Assembly: GCF_013402815.2 (NCBI RefSeq)
Contig: NZ_CP058601.1
Location: forward strand, 682,001-746,000
DNA length: 64,000 nt
Reading direction: 5' to 3'
Source of the DNA: Natrinema halophilum
GTDB taxonomy: Archaea > Halobacteriota > Halobacteria > Halobacteriales > Natrialbaceae
The notes under the pieces: model-generated
Seen by the model: only the letters and a program-made list of their open reading frames with translations
Database searches by the model: none
What the model was told of the DNA's origin: nothing
Made by a program: the position numbers and the translations under genes
Shown here: one piece after another, positions 38,047 to 45,900 of the stretch
Numbering within the stretch: the stretch's first letter is position 1
Layout of the letters: every line of letters starts with the position of its first letter

Positions 38047-38068
38047 ATCTCTGGAAGACGTTTACGAG
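38035..38068 (-). promoter_or_regulatory. BirA-type biotin operator overlapping the bioB start
   Basis: A perfect inverted repeat CTCGTAAAC / GTTTACGAG with 16 bases between the arms. Read as the classic BirA box (TTGTAAACC-N14/15-GGTTTACAA) it is TCGTAAACC-N14-CGTTTACGA, so the GTAAAC/GTTTAC core and spacing match. It lies between the TATA box and the bioB start codon, where a bound repressor would block initiation. Confidence 0.75.
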
Positions 38069-38070
38069 AG

Positions 38071-38080
38071 TATAAAGTTT
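38071..38080 (-). promoter_or_regulatory. bioB TATA box
   Basis: AAACTTTATA on the minus strand, centred about 27-30 bases upstream of the GTG start. That spacing implies a leaderless bioB transcript. Confidence 0.6.
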
Positions 38081-38235
38081 TTAGATAGTAGCAACATTTC
38101 GAACATCGCTGAGAGACGCCAGGCGCTCTGACGGCCGACCAGTGTAGCGGGTCGACGGGCCGTTCCCTGGCGTTTTCGATTGCGACAACGTGGTAGAAGG
38201 TTTTTCCCGGTTTCCAAATCCTTGAATAGTGTTGT

Positions 38236-39150
38236 ATGGTATCAAACGGTATGGTTCTGAGCATCCCGGAGGAACGGTTTGAGGACGTGCCGGATTTCGA
38301 CTACGAGCCACAGTACGTCGACGTCGGTGAGTTGCGCATGGCGTACGTGGAAGCCGGCGGCGCCGATGGCGACGGTGACGAGGAGACGTTCCTCTGTCTC
38401 CACGGCGAACCCACCTGGTCGTTCCTCTACCGGAAGATGATGCCCACCCTGGCCGAGCGCGGTCGCGTGATCGTCCCCGATCTCATCGGGTGTGGCCGCT
38501 CCGACAGGTACGAGGATCGCGACGAGTACACGGTGGAAATGCACTACGACGCGCTGCGAACGTTCGTCGAGGAACTCGATCTACAGAATATCACGGTCGT
38601 CTGCCAGGATTGGGGCGGGTTGCTCGGACTCGCACTCGCGGCCAACCAACCGGAACGGTTCGCGCGTCTCGTACCGATGAACACCGGTCTCCCCGACGGA
38701 ACGCAGGAGATGACCGAGACCTGGCACGCGTTCGCGGAGATGGTCGCAACGGCCGAAGAACTGGACATCGGGGAACTGGTCGCGAACGGATGTTATCATG
38801 ACCTCCCTGCGAACGTGGTCGAGGCCTACCGCGCTCCGTTCCCCGACGAACGGTACATGGCGGGGGCCCGGACGTTCCCGGGGCTCGTCCCGCAGTCGCC
38901 GGACGATCCGGGAGCCGACCTGTTCGCCGACGCCCAGGAACGACTCGCCGAGTGGGAGAAACCGGCGTTCGTCCTGTTCGCGATGGAGGACCCGATTACG
39001 TCCGACAACCGCGATCCCCTCCGGAACCTCATCCCGACCGCGAGCGAACAACCCGACGTCTGGATCGACGACGCCTCGCACTTCCTGCAGGAAGATGCCG
39101 GTGAGGAAATCGCAGCGCGGATCGTAGATTTCGTCGACCGAACGTCGTGA
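38236..39150 (+). CDS. Haloalkane-dehalogenase-like alpha/beta hydrolase
   Basis: 304 aa. Nucleophile Asp125 in CQDWGGLLG, oxyanion HGEPTW (56-61, Trp61), halide-stabilising Trp126, acid Asp252 in AMEDPITSD and His282 in DDASHFLQED form the complete haloalkane-dehalogenase set (subfamily I-like, with acid after strand 7). The cap region spans about residues 150-230. Such enzymes hydrolyse carbon-halogen bonds to alcohols. The physiological substrate in a halophile is unknown, and natural brominated or chlorinated compounds are possible. Start MVSNGMVLSIPEERF at 38236 is the first ATG. It shares its upstream region with the divergent biotin operon. Confidence 0.85.
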   Translation: MVSNGMVLSIPEERFEDVPDFDYEPQYVDVGELRMAYVEAGGADGDGDEETFLCLHGEPTWSFLYRKMMPTLAERGRVIVPDLIGCGRSDRYEDRDEYTVEMHYDALRTFVEELDLQNITVVCQDWGGLLGLALAANQPERFARLVPMNTGLPDGTQEMTETWHAFAEMVATAEELDIGELVANGCYHDLPANVVEAYRAPFPDERYMAGARTFPGLVPQSPDDPGADLFADAQERLAEWEKPAFVLFAMEDPITSDNRDPLRNLIPTASEQPDVWIDDASHFLQEDAGEEIAARIVDFVDRTS

Positions 39151-39166
39151 GGCGGACATCGAGCCG

Positions 39167-39661
39167 TCATTGGTCGGTGAAGAAATCTCTGAGTAAGGGA
39201 AACCATGCCCCGAGGACTGCCCCGAAGAGCAAGAGAGCGACGAAGCTTCCCGAGTGATGGTACGGAACGGGATATGCCCGTCCCGCAGCGAGACCGAGCA
39301 AGAACGGAGCCCCGTATGCGACGACCGTCACCCAGAGCAGAGCACCGTAGGAAAGGCCCACACAGGCGCAGAGAAATGGATTTCGATAACTCTCTGCAAG
39401 CGGCCGAGGGACGTGCTTCCCTCTTTTCAGACGGGTAACAATCGCAACGAAAGGCCCCGCTGCAACGAAACTATGACAGAATACCAGCGTCCACTCGTTT
39501 ACCACACCGTCCAATCCGTATATTGCAGTCACCGACCGAAGGTTTCCCGTGGCGTGCAAGATGCCACCGAGCGCCGTCCCGGCGATAAGGGCCGCCGTCA
39601 CCGTGGTAAGAACCATCTCTGCGGACGGAAACCCACCATGACGTGACTGTCTATAAGCCAT
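39167..39661 (-). CDS. Four-helix integral membrane protein, unknown
   Basis: 164 aa from ATG 39661 (MAYRQSRHGGFPSAEMVLTT). Four hydrophobic segments: about residues 17-38, 55-75, 93-117 and 135-155. Motifs such as VVNEWTLVFCHSFVAAGPFV and NPFLCACVGLSYGALLWVTV are visible, but no known family is recognised. Lys/Arg-rich loops (RLKRGKHVPRPLAESYRN) suggest both termini are inside. An 11-base upstream frame extension to 39694 is possible. A 10-bp inverted repeat lies upstream (39698-39722). Confidence 0.6.
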   Translation of the reverse strand: MAYRQSRHGGFPSAEMVLTTVTAALIAGTALGGILHATGNLRSVTAIYGLDGVVNEWTLVFCHSFVAAGPFVAIVTRLKRGKHVPRPLAESYRNPFLCACVGLSYGALLWVTVVAYGAPFLLGLAAGRAYPVPYHHSGSFVALLLFGAVLGAWFPLLRDFFTDQ

Positions 39662-39697
39662 GAACGATTGTATTAACGATATCCATAAGAACATATC

Positions 39698-39722
39698 TAA
39701 AATCTAGACGAATGTCTAGTTT
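39698..39722. promoter_or_regulatory. Inverted repeat upstream of the membrane protein gene
   Basis: AAAATCTAGAC-GAAT-GTCTAGTTTT, near-perfect dyad (one unpaired base) 37-61 bases upstream of the ATG at 39661 and 57 bases beyond the RuBisCO stop. It could be a regulator site, or, read on both strands, a bidirectional terminator: its arms end in A/T runs on both sides. Confidence 0.45.
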
Positions 39723-39778
39723 TATGAGCCTTTCACTATCGTCCGATCGAACCCCTTCGGTGGGAGAACTATCGTCTT

Positions 39779-41029
39779 TCACCGGGGCGTCTCTGCTCCC
39801 CACGTCTCGAGTGCTGTCGCCAGTTCCGGGTGATCGGTAGCGTAGTCCGCAAGCGCTTCGCCGGCCATCGCCGCTTCGACGGATTGACGGAGCGCTTTCG
39901 CACCTGCGAGCGTCCCATCGGGATGGCCGTGGACACCGCCGCCGGCCTGAACGATAATATCCGTTCCCAGAGCGTCGATGAGTTGATCGATGACGCCGGG
40001 GTGAAGTCCCCCCGAGGCGACGGGAAGGACCGGGTTCAGGCCGTAGCACTCCCCCGTGAGCCACGCGTTGATCCCCGGCGTGTCCTCGTTCTCGAGTTTT
40101 CCCAGCCCCGCCGTCCCGGTGTGAATGTGATCGACGCCACAGAGGCGGGCGACCTGGGCAATGACGCGCATCGAAACGCCGTGGTGGTCCAGTCGATCGA
40201 AGGCTGCGTGCATCGCGCGGTGAGCGTGGATGGCCAGTCCGTGATCCTCACAACGGTCCCGGACGCTCTGGACGGCGGCCCATCCGCAGGTAATAACGTC
40301 GACCATAACGAATCCGCCCCCGTGTTCGGCGACGAGGTCGATACGTTCGAGCATCTCGGTGGTCTCTGCGGTGACGTTGACGAGGTAGTCCTTTCGTTCA
40401 CCAGTATCCTCCTGGACGCGGTCGCGGGCAGCGAGGCTCTCTGTCAGTCGATCGACGAAGGGATTGAAGGCCTGATCCGTGAGGTTCTCGTCGTCCTTCA
40501 GGAGATCGATCCCGCCGCGCCAGGCTGCTTCGCCGATGCTGGCGTGAGCGTCGGTCGACAGCCCTACTTTCGGCTTTGGCACCGTCGCCAGCACCGGTCG
40601 ATCCTCCGCATCCAGCTTCTCTCCGGCGACGCTGGTTCCGAACTGCGGCCCTGGAAACCCGCCGACGACCGTTTCCGGCCACCGACAGTCCTCGAGTCGA
40701 ATCGAGTCAACGGCTTTCATCCCCAAGATGTTCCCCGCGATACACGAGAGAATCTGTGGCATGCTGCCTGCCTCGAATAACTCGGGGGGATAGGCGACGA
40801 GGACGTCACTCCCGTCGATGTCGCAGGCGACCGCTCCGAGGTCCGTCAACTCGCTCTCGTCGACGTGGAGCGCAGCCCAGGTTCCGTTCGACGACTCCGA
40901 CGCGACCCGACTCGCTGCCGCTTCCATCGTCATATCAGCGGCCGGTTCGATGGCGAACTCACAGACGAGTTCCGTCTCTGCGGGTTGGTACTCGAGGTCC
41001 AGAAAATCGTCGTACTCGATCCCGGTCAT
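39779..41029 (-). CDS. rbcL: Form III ribulose-bisphosphate carboxylase (archaeal RuBisCO)
   Basis: 416 aa. Catalytic Lys152 in VPKPKVGL, the activation motif GGIDLLKDDENL with carbamylated Lys178 and metal ligands Asp180/Glu181, HAHRAMHAAF, HTGTAGLGKLE and ASGGLHPG are intact. Form III enzymes use ribulose-1,5-bisphosphate produced from AMP or nucleosides (AMP pathway), feeding carbon to 3-phosphoglycerate rather than running a Calvin cycle. The other pathway genes (AMP phosphorylase, R15P isomerase) are not in this window. Start MTGIEYDDFLDLEYQPAETE at 41029. Confidence 0.94.
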   Translation of the reverse strand: MTGIEYDDFLDLEYQPAETELVCEFAIEPAADMTMEAAASRVASESSNGTWAALHVDESELTDLGAVACDIDGSDVLVAYPPELFEAGSMPQILSCIAGNILGMKAVDSIRLEDCRWPETVVGGFPGPQFGTSVAGEKLDAEDRPVLATVPKPKVGLSTDAHASIGEAAWRGGIDLLKDDENLTDQAFNPFVDRLTESLAARDRVQEDTGERKDYLVNVTAETTEMLERIDLVAEHGGGFVMVDVITCGWAAVQSVRDRCEDHGLAIHAHRAMHAAFDRLDHHGVSMRVIAQVARLCGVDHIHTGTAGLGKLENEDTPGINAWLTGECYGLNPVLPVASGGLHPGVIDQLIDALGTDIIVQAGGGVHGHPDGTLAGAKALRQSVEAAMAGEALADYATDHPELATALETWGAETPR

Positions 41030-41305
41030 GATAACGACCCACGTTCAATGGGCCGACTATTAGAGTTTATGCCGGCACCGACGTACCCGAATATCCATCG
41101 GTGAATACTATGGGAACTGCCTGTTTCCCCCTCTTTTTCTTCATTACTGCCAGGAGAGCGTCGGAAGTGACCAGTTGGTAACTTCCGCCCCGTTCAATCC
41201 GACTGACGGCCAAAATGTTAATATATCATATATCTCATCTATCGTGACTAAGAAAATTCCAAAAATTAAAGTCGCGTGATAATCCACTTTCATAGAAGCG
41301 AGTTC

Positions 41306-41974
41306 ATGACAGATAGCACAACAAACAATAATCCGGGCGACGTCGCGTTCGATGTGGGCTCGAGCGTTGACGAGCTGTTCGGGGAATCCGAGGCCGGCGA
41401 CGACCCAGGGGCGGAGCGCCGGACACCAACGGAACACCGGGATACAACCACAATGGGGGAGGATACCGACGGCGTCGAAGATAGAACCGCTGCCGAGGTT
41501 TTCGATCAGCTTCGTGCTGACGCGACCGAGACGAACGGAGCGGACGATATCCTCGCGGAGGAGAGCCCGGAAGATATCATCGCGAGCGCTAACGAGCCGG
41601 AACCGGAGCCGAAGATTGCAGATGAACTACTGGCCGACGACGACGAACTCGCGGATCTCTTGCTCACAGAACGAACGAAAGGCGAGGAGTTCCTCTGGGT
41701 CAAAACGGATTCCTCGACCACGTCATCCGCGTCTTCCAACGGGAACCGCAAATCGGCGTCAAACCAGCACCTCTCCGAAGCGAGAGATCGGCGACGGCGA
41801 CCGAAAGACGTCGAGTTCGATTCGGATAGCCCCGGGAAACGGAATGGTGGCGCGAACGCGGCCAAAAACAGCAACAGCAATACCTCGAACGCAGAGCCCG
41901 ACGACGCATCTGAATCGGACGACGAGGAATCGTCGGGACTCATCGGAGGGATTCGATCTATTCTCAGCGACTGA
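41306..41974 (+). CDS. Acidic, largely disordered haloarchaeal protein
   Basis: 222 aa from ATG 41306 (MTDSTTNNNPGDVAFDVGSS). The most ordered-looking, probably conserved, segment is AAEVFDQLRADATETNGADD with SPEDIIASANEPEPEPKIAD, and DELADLLLTERTKGEEFLWV (about residues 62-130). The remainder is Ser/Asn/Asp-rich. A C-terminal short helix reads SGLIGGIRSILSD. There is no signal peptide or membrane segment. Comparable proteins are conserved in haloarchaea as hypothetical proteins. An AT-rich region precedes it (41190-41280). Confidence 0.7.
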   Translation: MTDSTTNNNPGDVAFDVGSSVDELFGESEAGDDPGAERRTPTEHRDTTTMGEDTDGVEDRTAAEVFDQLRADATETNGADDILAEESPEDIIASANEPEPEPKIADELLADDDELADLLLTERTKGEEFLWVKTDSSTTSSASSNGNRKSASNQHLSEARDRRRRPKDVEFDSDSPGKRNGGANAAKNSNSNTSNAEPDDASESDDEESSGLIGGIRSILSD

Positions 41975-42099
41975 GGTTGACTGCTCTCGCCGGTTCCACG
42001 ATGTCGTCCGGCGCCGTGGAAACGAATCGTCTGATTGACCCGGTTCCCACTCCTTGCTGACCTCGTATTCACGATCACAGCCGTCCACCTCGAGTGGTG

Positions 42100-42255
42100 T
42101 CACTGATCGGGATGCCACCGAAGGCCGTCGTGTCGAACTGTATACGCCTGCTCGCCACAGTCGGGACAGCGCGTCCCGCCCGATTCGAAGTCGTCGGTCC
42201 GGGACGGTATCGTATGCTCGTTTCCACACGCGTCACATACGATGCGTACTGGCAC
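42100..42255 (-). CDS. Small two-CxxC zinc-ribbon-like protein
   Basis: 51 codons with a GTG start at 42255: VPVRIVCDACGNEHTIPSRT, continuing to RCPDCGEQAYTVRHDGLRWH and a stop at 42100. Two C-x-x-C knuckles (CDAC, CPDC) 20 residues apart form a complete zinc ribbon. It may be a small zinc protein of unknown role; many haloarchaea encode such genes. It is too short for standard gene lists, but the pattern (paired knuckles, correct spacing) makes it credible. Confidence 0.6.
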   Translation of the reverse strand: MPVRIVCDACGNEHTIPSRTDDFESGGTRCPDCGEQAYTVRHDGLRWHPDQ

Positions 42256-42416
42256 AGGTAGCGATACGCCGACGAGCACGACTATGATCCTATAGCAGGC
42301 GATTGCCGGGAACTCGTCGATACGACGAAATAGCTATCTAGGGGTCGCAGGCGACTGTACACCGATCTCAAGCGGTGCAGGTCGTTACGACGGACCTGTG
42401 AATCCGCTCGAGGGGA

Positions 42417-43289
42417 TTACGCGAGGAAGTCCTCGATGTGAGTTGCGACTTCCTCGGGGGTGTCGCCGACGGGCACGCCGGCATCGTTGAGGGCGTTAAT
42501 TTTGCTTTCTGCCGTCCCTGTGCCGGACCCGGAGACGATCGCACCCGCGTGGCCCATCCGTTTACCCGGCGGTGCGGTGCGACCGGCGATGAAGCCGGCG
42601 ACGGGCGTGTCGACGTGTTCGTCGATAAATGCGGCGGCCTCCTCTTCGTCTTCGCCGCCGATTTCGCCGCACATGACGATAGCCTCGGTATCGGAGTCGT
42701 TCTCGAATAGTTCGAGGGCGTCGACGAAGTCAGTTCCAATGATCGGGTCACCGCCGATGCCGATGGCAGTCGTCTGCCCGATGCCGCGGTTAGTCAGGTT
42801 ATCGACGACCTGGTAGGTCAGCGTTCCCGAGCGGGAAACGAGTCCGACGTTTCCTGCGGAGAAGATGTTGCCGGGGAGAATTCCGAGTTTGGCCTCGCCG
42901 GGGGTGATGAGGCCGGGACAGTTGGGACCGATGAGACGGGTATCGGTCTCGCTCAGGCGCTTGTTCACTCGCGCCATGTCCTGGGTCGGGATTCCTTCCG
43001 TGATCGCAACCGCGAGGTCGAGACCGGAATCGAGCGACTCGAATATTGCGTCGCCTGCGAACGCCGGCGGGACGAAGATGACCGACGTATCGGCGTTTTC
43101 CTCCTCGACCGCTTCGTGGACCGTATCGTAGACGGGGACGCCGGCGGCTTCTTGCCCGCCCTTACCCGGGACTGCACCGGCTACGACGTTGGTTCCGTAT
43201 TCCATCATCTGTTCGGCGTGGAATTTCCCCTCCCCGCCGGTGATGCCCTGTACCACGACGCGCGTCTCGTCGTCGACTAGTACGCTCAT
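42417..43289 (-). CDS. sucD: Succinate-CoA ligase (ADP/GDP-forming) alpha subunit
   Basis: 290 aa. TCA-cycle enzyme interconverting succinyl-CoA and succinate with substrate-level ATP formation. CoA-binding [14 protein letters not shown] (15-28), [16 protein letters not shown] (122-137), SRSGTLTYQ and phospho-His247 in [12 protein letters not shown] are intact. It overlaps sucC by four bases (43286-43289). Confidence 0.96.
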   Translation of the reverse strand: MSVLVDDETRVVVQGITGGEGKFHAEQMMEYGTNVVAGAVPGKGGQEAAGVPVYDTVHEAVEEENADTSVIFVPPAFAGDAIFESLDSGLDLAVAITEGIPTQDMARVNKRLSETDTRLIGPNCPGLITPGEAKLGILPGNIFSAGNVGLVSRSGTLTYQVVDNLTNRGIGQTTAIGIGGDPIIGTDFVDALELFENDSDTEAIVMCGEIGGEDEEEAAAFIDEHVDTPVAGFIAGRTAPPGKRMGHAGAIVSGSGTGTAESKINALNDAGVPVGDTPEEVATHIEDFLA

Positions 43290-44437
43290 TGGTCGTTCAC
43301 CTCCCCAGCGTACTCGACGGCACGCTGAACTGCGTCCTCGAGGGTCTGTTCGACCGTGACGAGGTCCTCGTTGAGAATTTCCATGCCTTCTTCCCAGTTG
43401 GTTCCGGCCAGTCGGACGACGACCGGTTTGGGTATCTCGTCGAACTGCTCTAAGGCTTCGTTGATGCCTCGAGCGACCTCGTCACCGCGGGTGATACCGC
43501 CGAAAATATTGAAGACGACGCTGTCGACGTTCCCGTCGGAGAACACCATGTCGAGTGCATTTGCGATGCGTGCGGCCTTCGCGCCGCCGCCAACGTCGAG
43601 GAAGTTTGCCGGTTGGCCGCCGTAGTGGTCGACCAGGTCGAGCGTCGTCATCACGAGTCCGGCACCGTTGCCGATGATGCCGACGTTCCCGTCCAGTCGG
43701 ACGTAATCGAAGTCGTACTCGTCGGCTTTCTGTTCAAGTTCGTCGCCGCCGGTGGCCTCCTCTTCCATTTCGGCGAGTTCGGGCTGTCGGAACAACGCAT
43801 CCTCGTCGATGTTCATGACAGCGTCCGCTGCGATGACCTCGTCGTCGCTCGTGACCATCAGCGGATTGATTTCGGCGTCGGCACCATCCTTGTCGTCCCA
43901 GAGCTGATAGAGTGTAGTGAGAACGCTCGAGACGTCGCGCGCGACAGACTGACCGACGCCAGCATCGTAGACCGCTTTGCGAGCCTGATATGGATGCATT
44001 CCGAACGACGGGTCGATATGTTCGCGGGCGATCGCTTCGGGATCTTCCTCGGCGACCTCCTCGATGTTGACTCCGCCCTTCGTCGAGACCATCGCGACGG
44101 GTCTGCCCTCGCCACGATCCATCGTAATGCCGACGTAGAGTTCGTTCACGAAGTCGACCGCCTCCTCGACGAGAACCCGATCCACGTGGTATCCCTTCAG
44201 GTCCATCCCGAGAATTGACTCGGCGGCTTCGCGAGCCTCGTCTTCATCCTCGACGAGTTCGATCCCGCCGGCTTTCCCGCGACCGCCAACCTGTACCTGC
44301 GCCTTTACCGCTACCGGATACCCGATTTCCTCCGCTGCGGAGACGACGCCGTCGACGTCGTCCGCGAGCTGGGAATCCGGCGTAGGTACCCCGGCATCGG
44401 CGAAGACCTGCTTCGCCTGGTACTCATGTAATTTCAT
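43286..44437 (-). CDS. sucC: Succinate-CoA ligase (ADP/GDP-forming) beta subunit
   Basis: 383 aa. ATP-grasp N-terminal part ([40 protein letters not shown]) and C-terminal flavodoxin-like part ([40 protein letters not shown]) with the Gly-rich loop. It forms the alpha-beta pair with SucD. TATA-like TTTAAG at 44466-44471 lies about 27-30 bases before the ATG, so the message is leaderless. It is ATGA-coupled to sucD. Confidence 0.96.
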   Translation of the reverse strand: MKLHEYQAKQVFADAGVPTPDSQLADDVDGVVSAAEEIGYPVAVKAQVQVGGRGKAGGIELVEDEDEAREAAESILGMDLKGYHVDRVLVEEAVDFVNELYVGITMDRGEGRPVAMVSTKGGVNIEEVAEEDPEAIAREHIDPSFGMHPYQARKAVYDAGVGQSVARDVSSVLTTLYQLWDDKDGADAEINPLMVTSDDEVIAADAVMNIDEDALFRQPELAEMEEEATGGDELEQKADEYDFDYVRLDGNVGIIGNGAGLVMTTLDLVDHYGGQPANFLDVGGGAKAARIANALDMVFSDGNVDSVVFNIFGGITRGDEVARGINEALEQFDEIPKPVVVRLAGTNWEEGMEILNEDLVTVEQTLEDAVQRAVEYAGEVNDQ

Positions 44438-44791
44438 ACCATTCGAACGGCCGTTCCGCCGTTGCTTAAATCCTGCCAGTTTCCAATCGCCACGGTAATT
44501 CCATTCCCGTGACTCGAGAACGTCTGTCTAGCCGTCGTCGTACCCACCACGTGTTACGGCTATCGTACATATTCAACTGAAATCCGGTCTGAACGTATCA
44601 TCTAACCCAACCCGTTTCCTGTTGGATCGCGAGAATACTGTTAGTACGGGATAGGGTGTATCTGAGACGAATCCATCGAATCAGTTCGCTCGAGGATTTC
44701 GACGACGATCGACGACGTTCCAGCGGTACGAGGACGGCCAGCACAGCATTCAAAGTCCGTCTCCCCCTACCTCTACCACGAGGCACTCCCT
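44438..44791. other. Intergenic region between sucC and the prenyltransferase gene
   Basis: About 350 bases between divergent genes. It holds the sucC TATA box (44466-44471) and AT-rich stretches at 44560-44650. No RNA or protein gene is visible. Confidence 0.5.
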
Positions 44792-45661
44792 GTGACGAAC
44801 CCGACAACGATTCACCGAACGCAATGGGTTTCGTCGATAGCGGCCGTCCTCCGGTTTCTAGTTCACAGCAACCTCTTCATTTCGCTGGCAACTGTAAGCG
44901 TCGTCGTCACCACCGTTTTCCTCGCAGACCTCCCGCTCGAGCCCCTGCCGTTGTTCATCGTCTTCGCAGTCACGATGTTCGTCTATACCGTCAACCGATT
45001 CACCGACCTCGAGGAAGACGAGCAGAACGTGCCGCGGCGTGCAGCATTTACGAAACGCTACGGACGGATCTGGCTGGCACTCGGCGTCGGCCTTTACGGA
45101 ATTGCGATCGGAATCGCAGTCGCGTTCGGTCTGGCGGGTGCCATTTACATGCTGCTTCCGCTGGCAGTAGTCGTGCTGTATTCCGTCGGCGGTGTCAAGC
45201 AAATATTTCTCGTAAAGAACCTCGTCGTCGGCCTCGCCTGGGGTGCGATCCCGTTGGGCGTCGGTTACTACTACGAACGGCTTGGTACCCTCGAGATCCA
45301 GTTCCTGTTCGTCTACGTGACCGTTATGATCACCATCGCCGCTGTGATCTTCGACGTAAAGGACATCGAGGGTGATCAAGAGGAAGGAATTCCGACTGTT
45401 CCAAATCTATTCGGTCCACGGGTGACCCGAATCGTCTCGCTGGTGGCCACCATCGTCGTTGCAGTTGTAGTCGTCGCGCTCGTCGCAAGCGGTGTCATCC
45501 CAACCGAATTTCTCGTCGTCCTTGCGATGAACGCCTACGTCTGTGCGTACATTCCCTTCGCATCTCCCGATCTGGGTCCACTGTACTACGGGTTCGTCGT
45601 CGACGGCGAACACGTCTTCCTCGCTGTGGTCGTCGCCGCGCTCGAGGCCCTGGTCTGGTGA
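44792..45661 (+). CDS. UbiA family prenyltransferase
   Basis: 289 aa, GTG start at 44792. Eight or nine hydrophobic segments. First Asp-rich motif NRFTDLEEDEQN (about residues 68-79, a variant of N-D-x-x-D-x-x-x-D) and second DVKDIEGDQEEGIPT (about residues 188-202) bind the Mg2+-pyrophosphate of the isoprenyl donor. It fits intramembrane UbiA-type transferases used for menaquinone, haem O, carotenoid or archaeal lipid synthesis. The acceptor cannot be assigned from sequence. The C-terminus extends through helices around AYVCAYIPFASPDLGPLYYG. Confidence 0.88.
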   Translation: MTNPTTIHRTQWVSSIAAVLRFLVHSNLFISLATVSVVVTTVFLADLPLEPLPLFIVFAVTMFVYTVNRFTDLEEDEQNVPRRAAFTKRYGRIWLALGVGLYGIAIGIAVAFGLAGAIYMLLPLAVVVLYSVGGVKQIFLVKNLVVGLAWGAIPLGVGYYYERLGTLEIQFLFVYVTVMITIAAVIFDVKDIEGDQEEGIPTVPNLFGPRVTRIVSLVATIVVAVVVVALVASGVIPTEFLVVLAMNAYVCAYIPFASPDLGPLYYGFVVDGEHVFLAVVVAALEALVW

Positions 45662-45748
45662 AGGTAAACGTTAGTTGATACATCAGCGAACGGGTGAACG
45701 TGATCAGTATCGTATATCGGTCACTGGATGAGAGTGAACGGTATCGTG

Positions 45749-45900
45749 TGACATCCTCCCCGCCGTGAACGGCGGGGCTTCCCACACGGCGGGAATGCCG
45801 ATTAGTCGTTGCCAGAGGGTTTCGAGACTGCTTCACGCAAGGTCGTCTGCGTCATCCCCGCAGAGCCACTACTGTGGGTGCTAGACTCAGCATTTTCATC
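45749..45900 (-). ncRNA. Candidate TnpB guide-RNA (omega RNA) scaffold
   Basis: The minus-strand 3' end of the element folds as two hairpins, TTCCC/GGGAA followed by the perfect 9-bp CCCCGCCGT/ACGGCGGGG (45758-45777), and ends in GGATGTCA. In characterised TnpB systems this overlaps the 3' end of tnpB and carries a guide read from the flank beyond the element, here the bases leftwards from 45748. Boundaries and expression are inferred. Confidence 0.45.
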
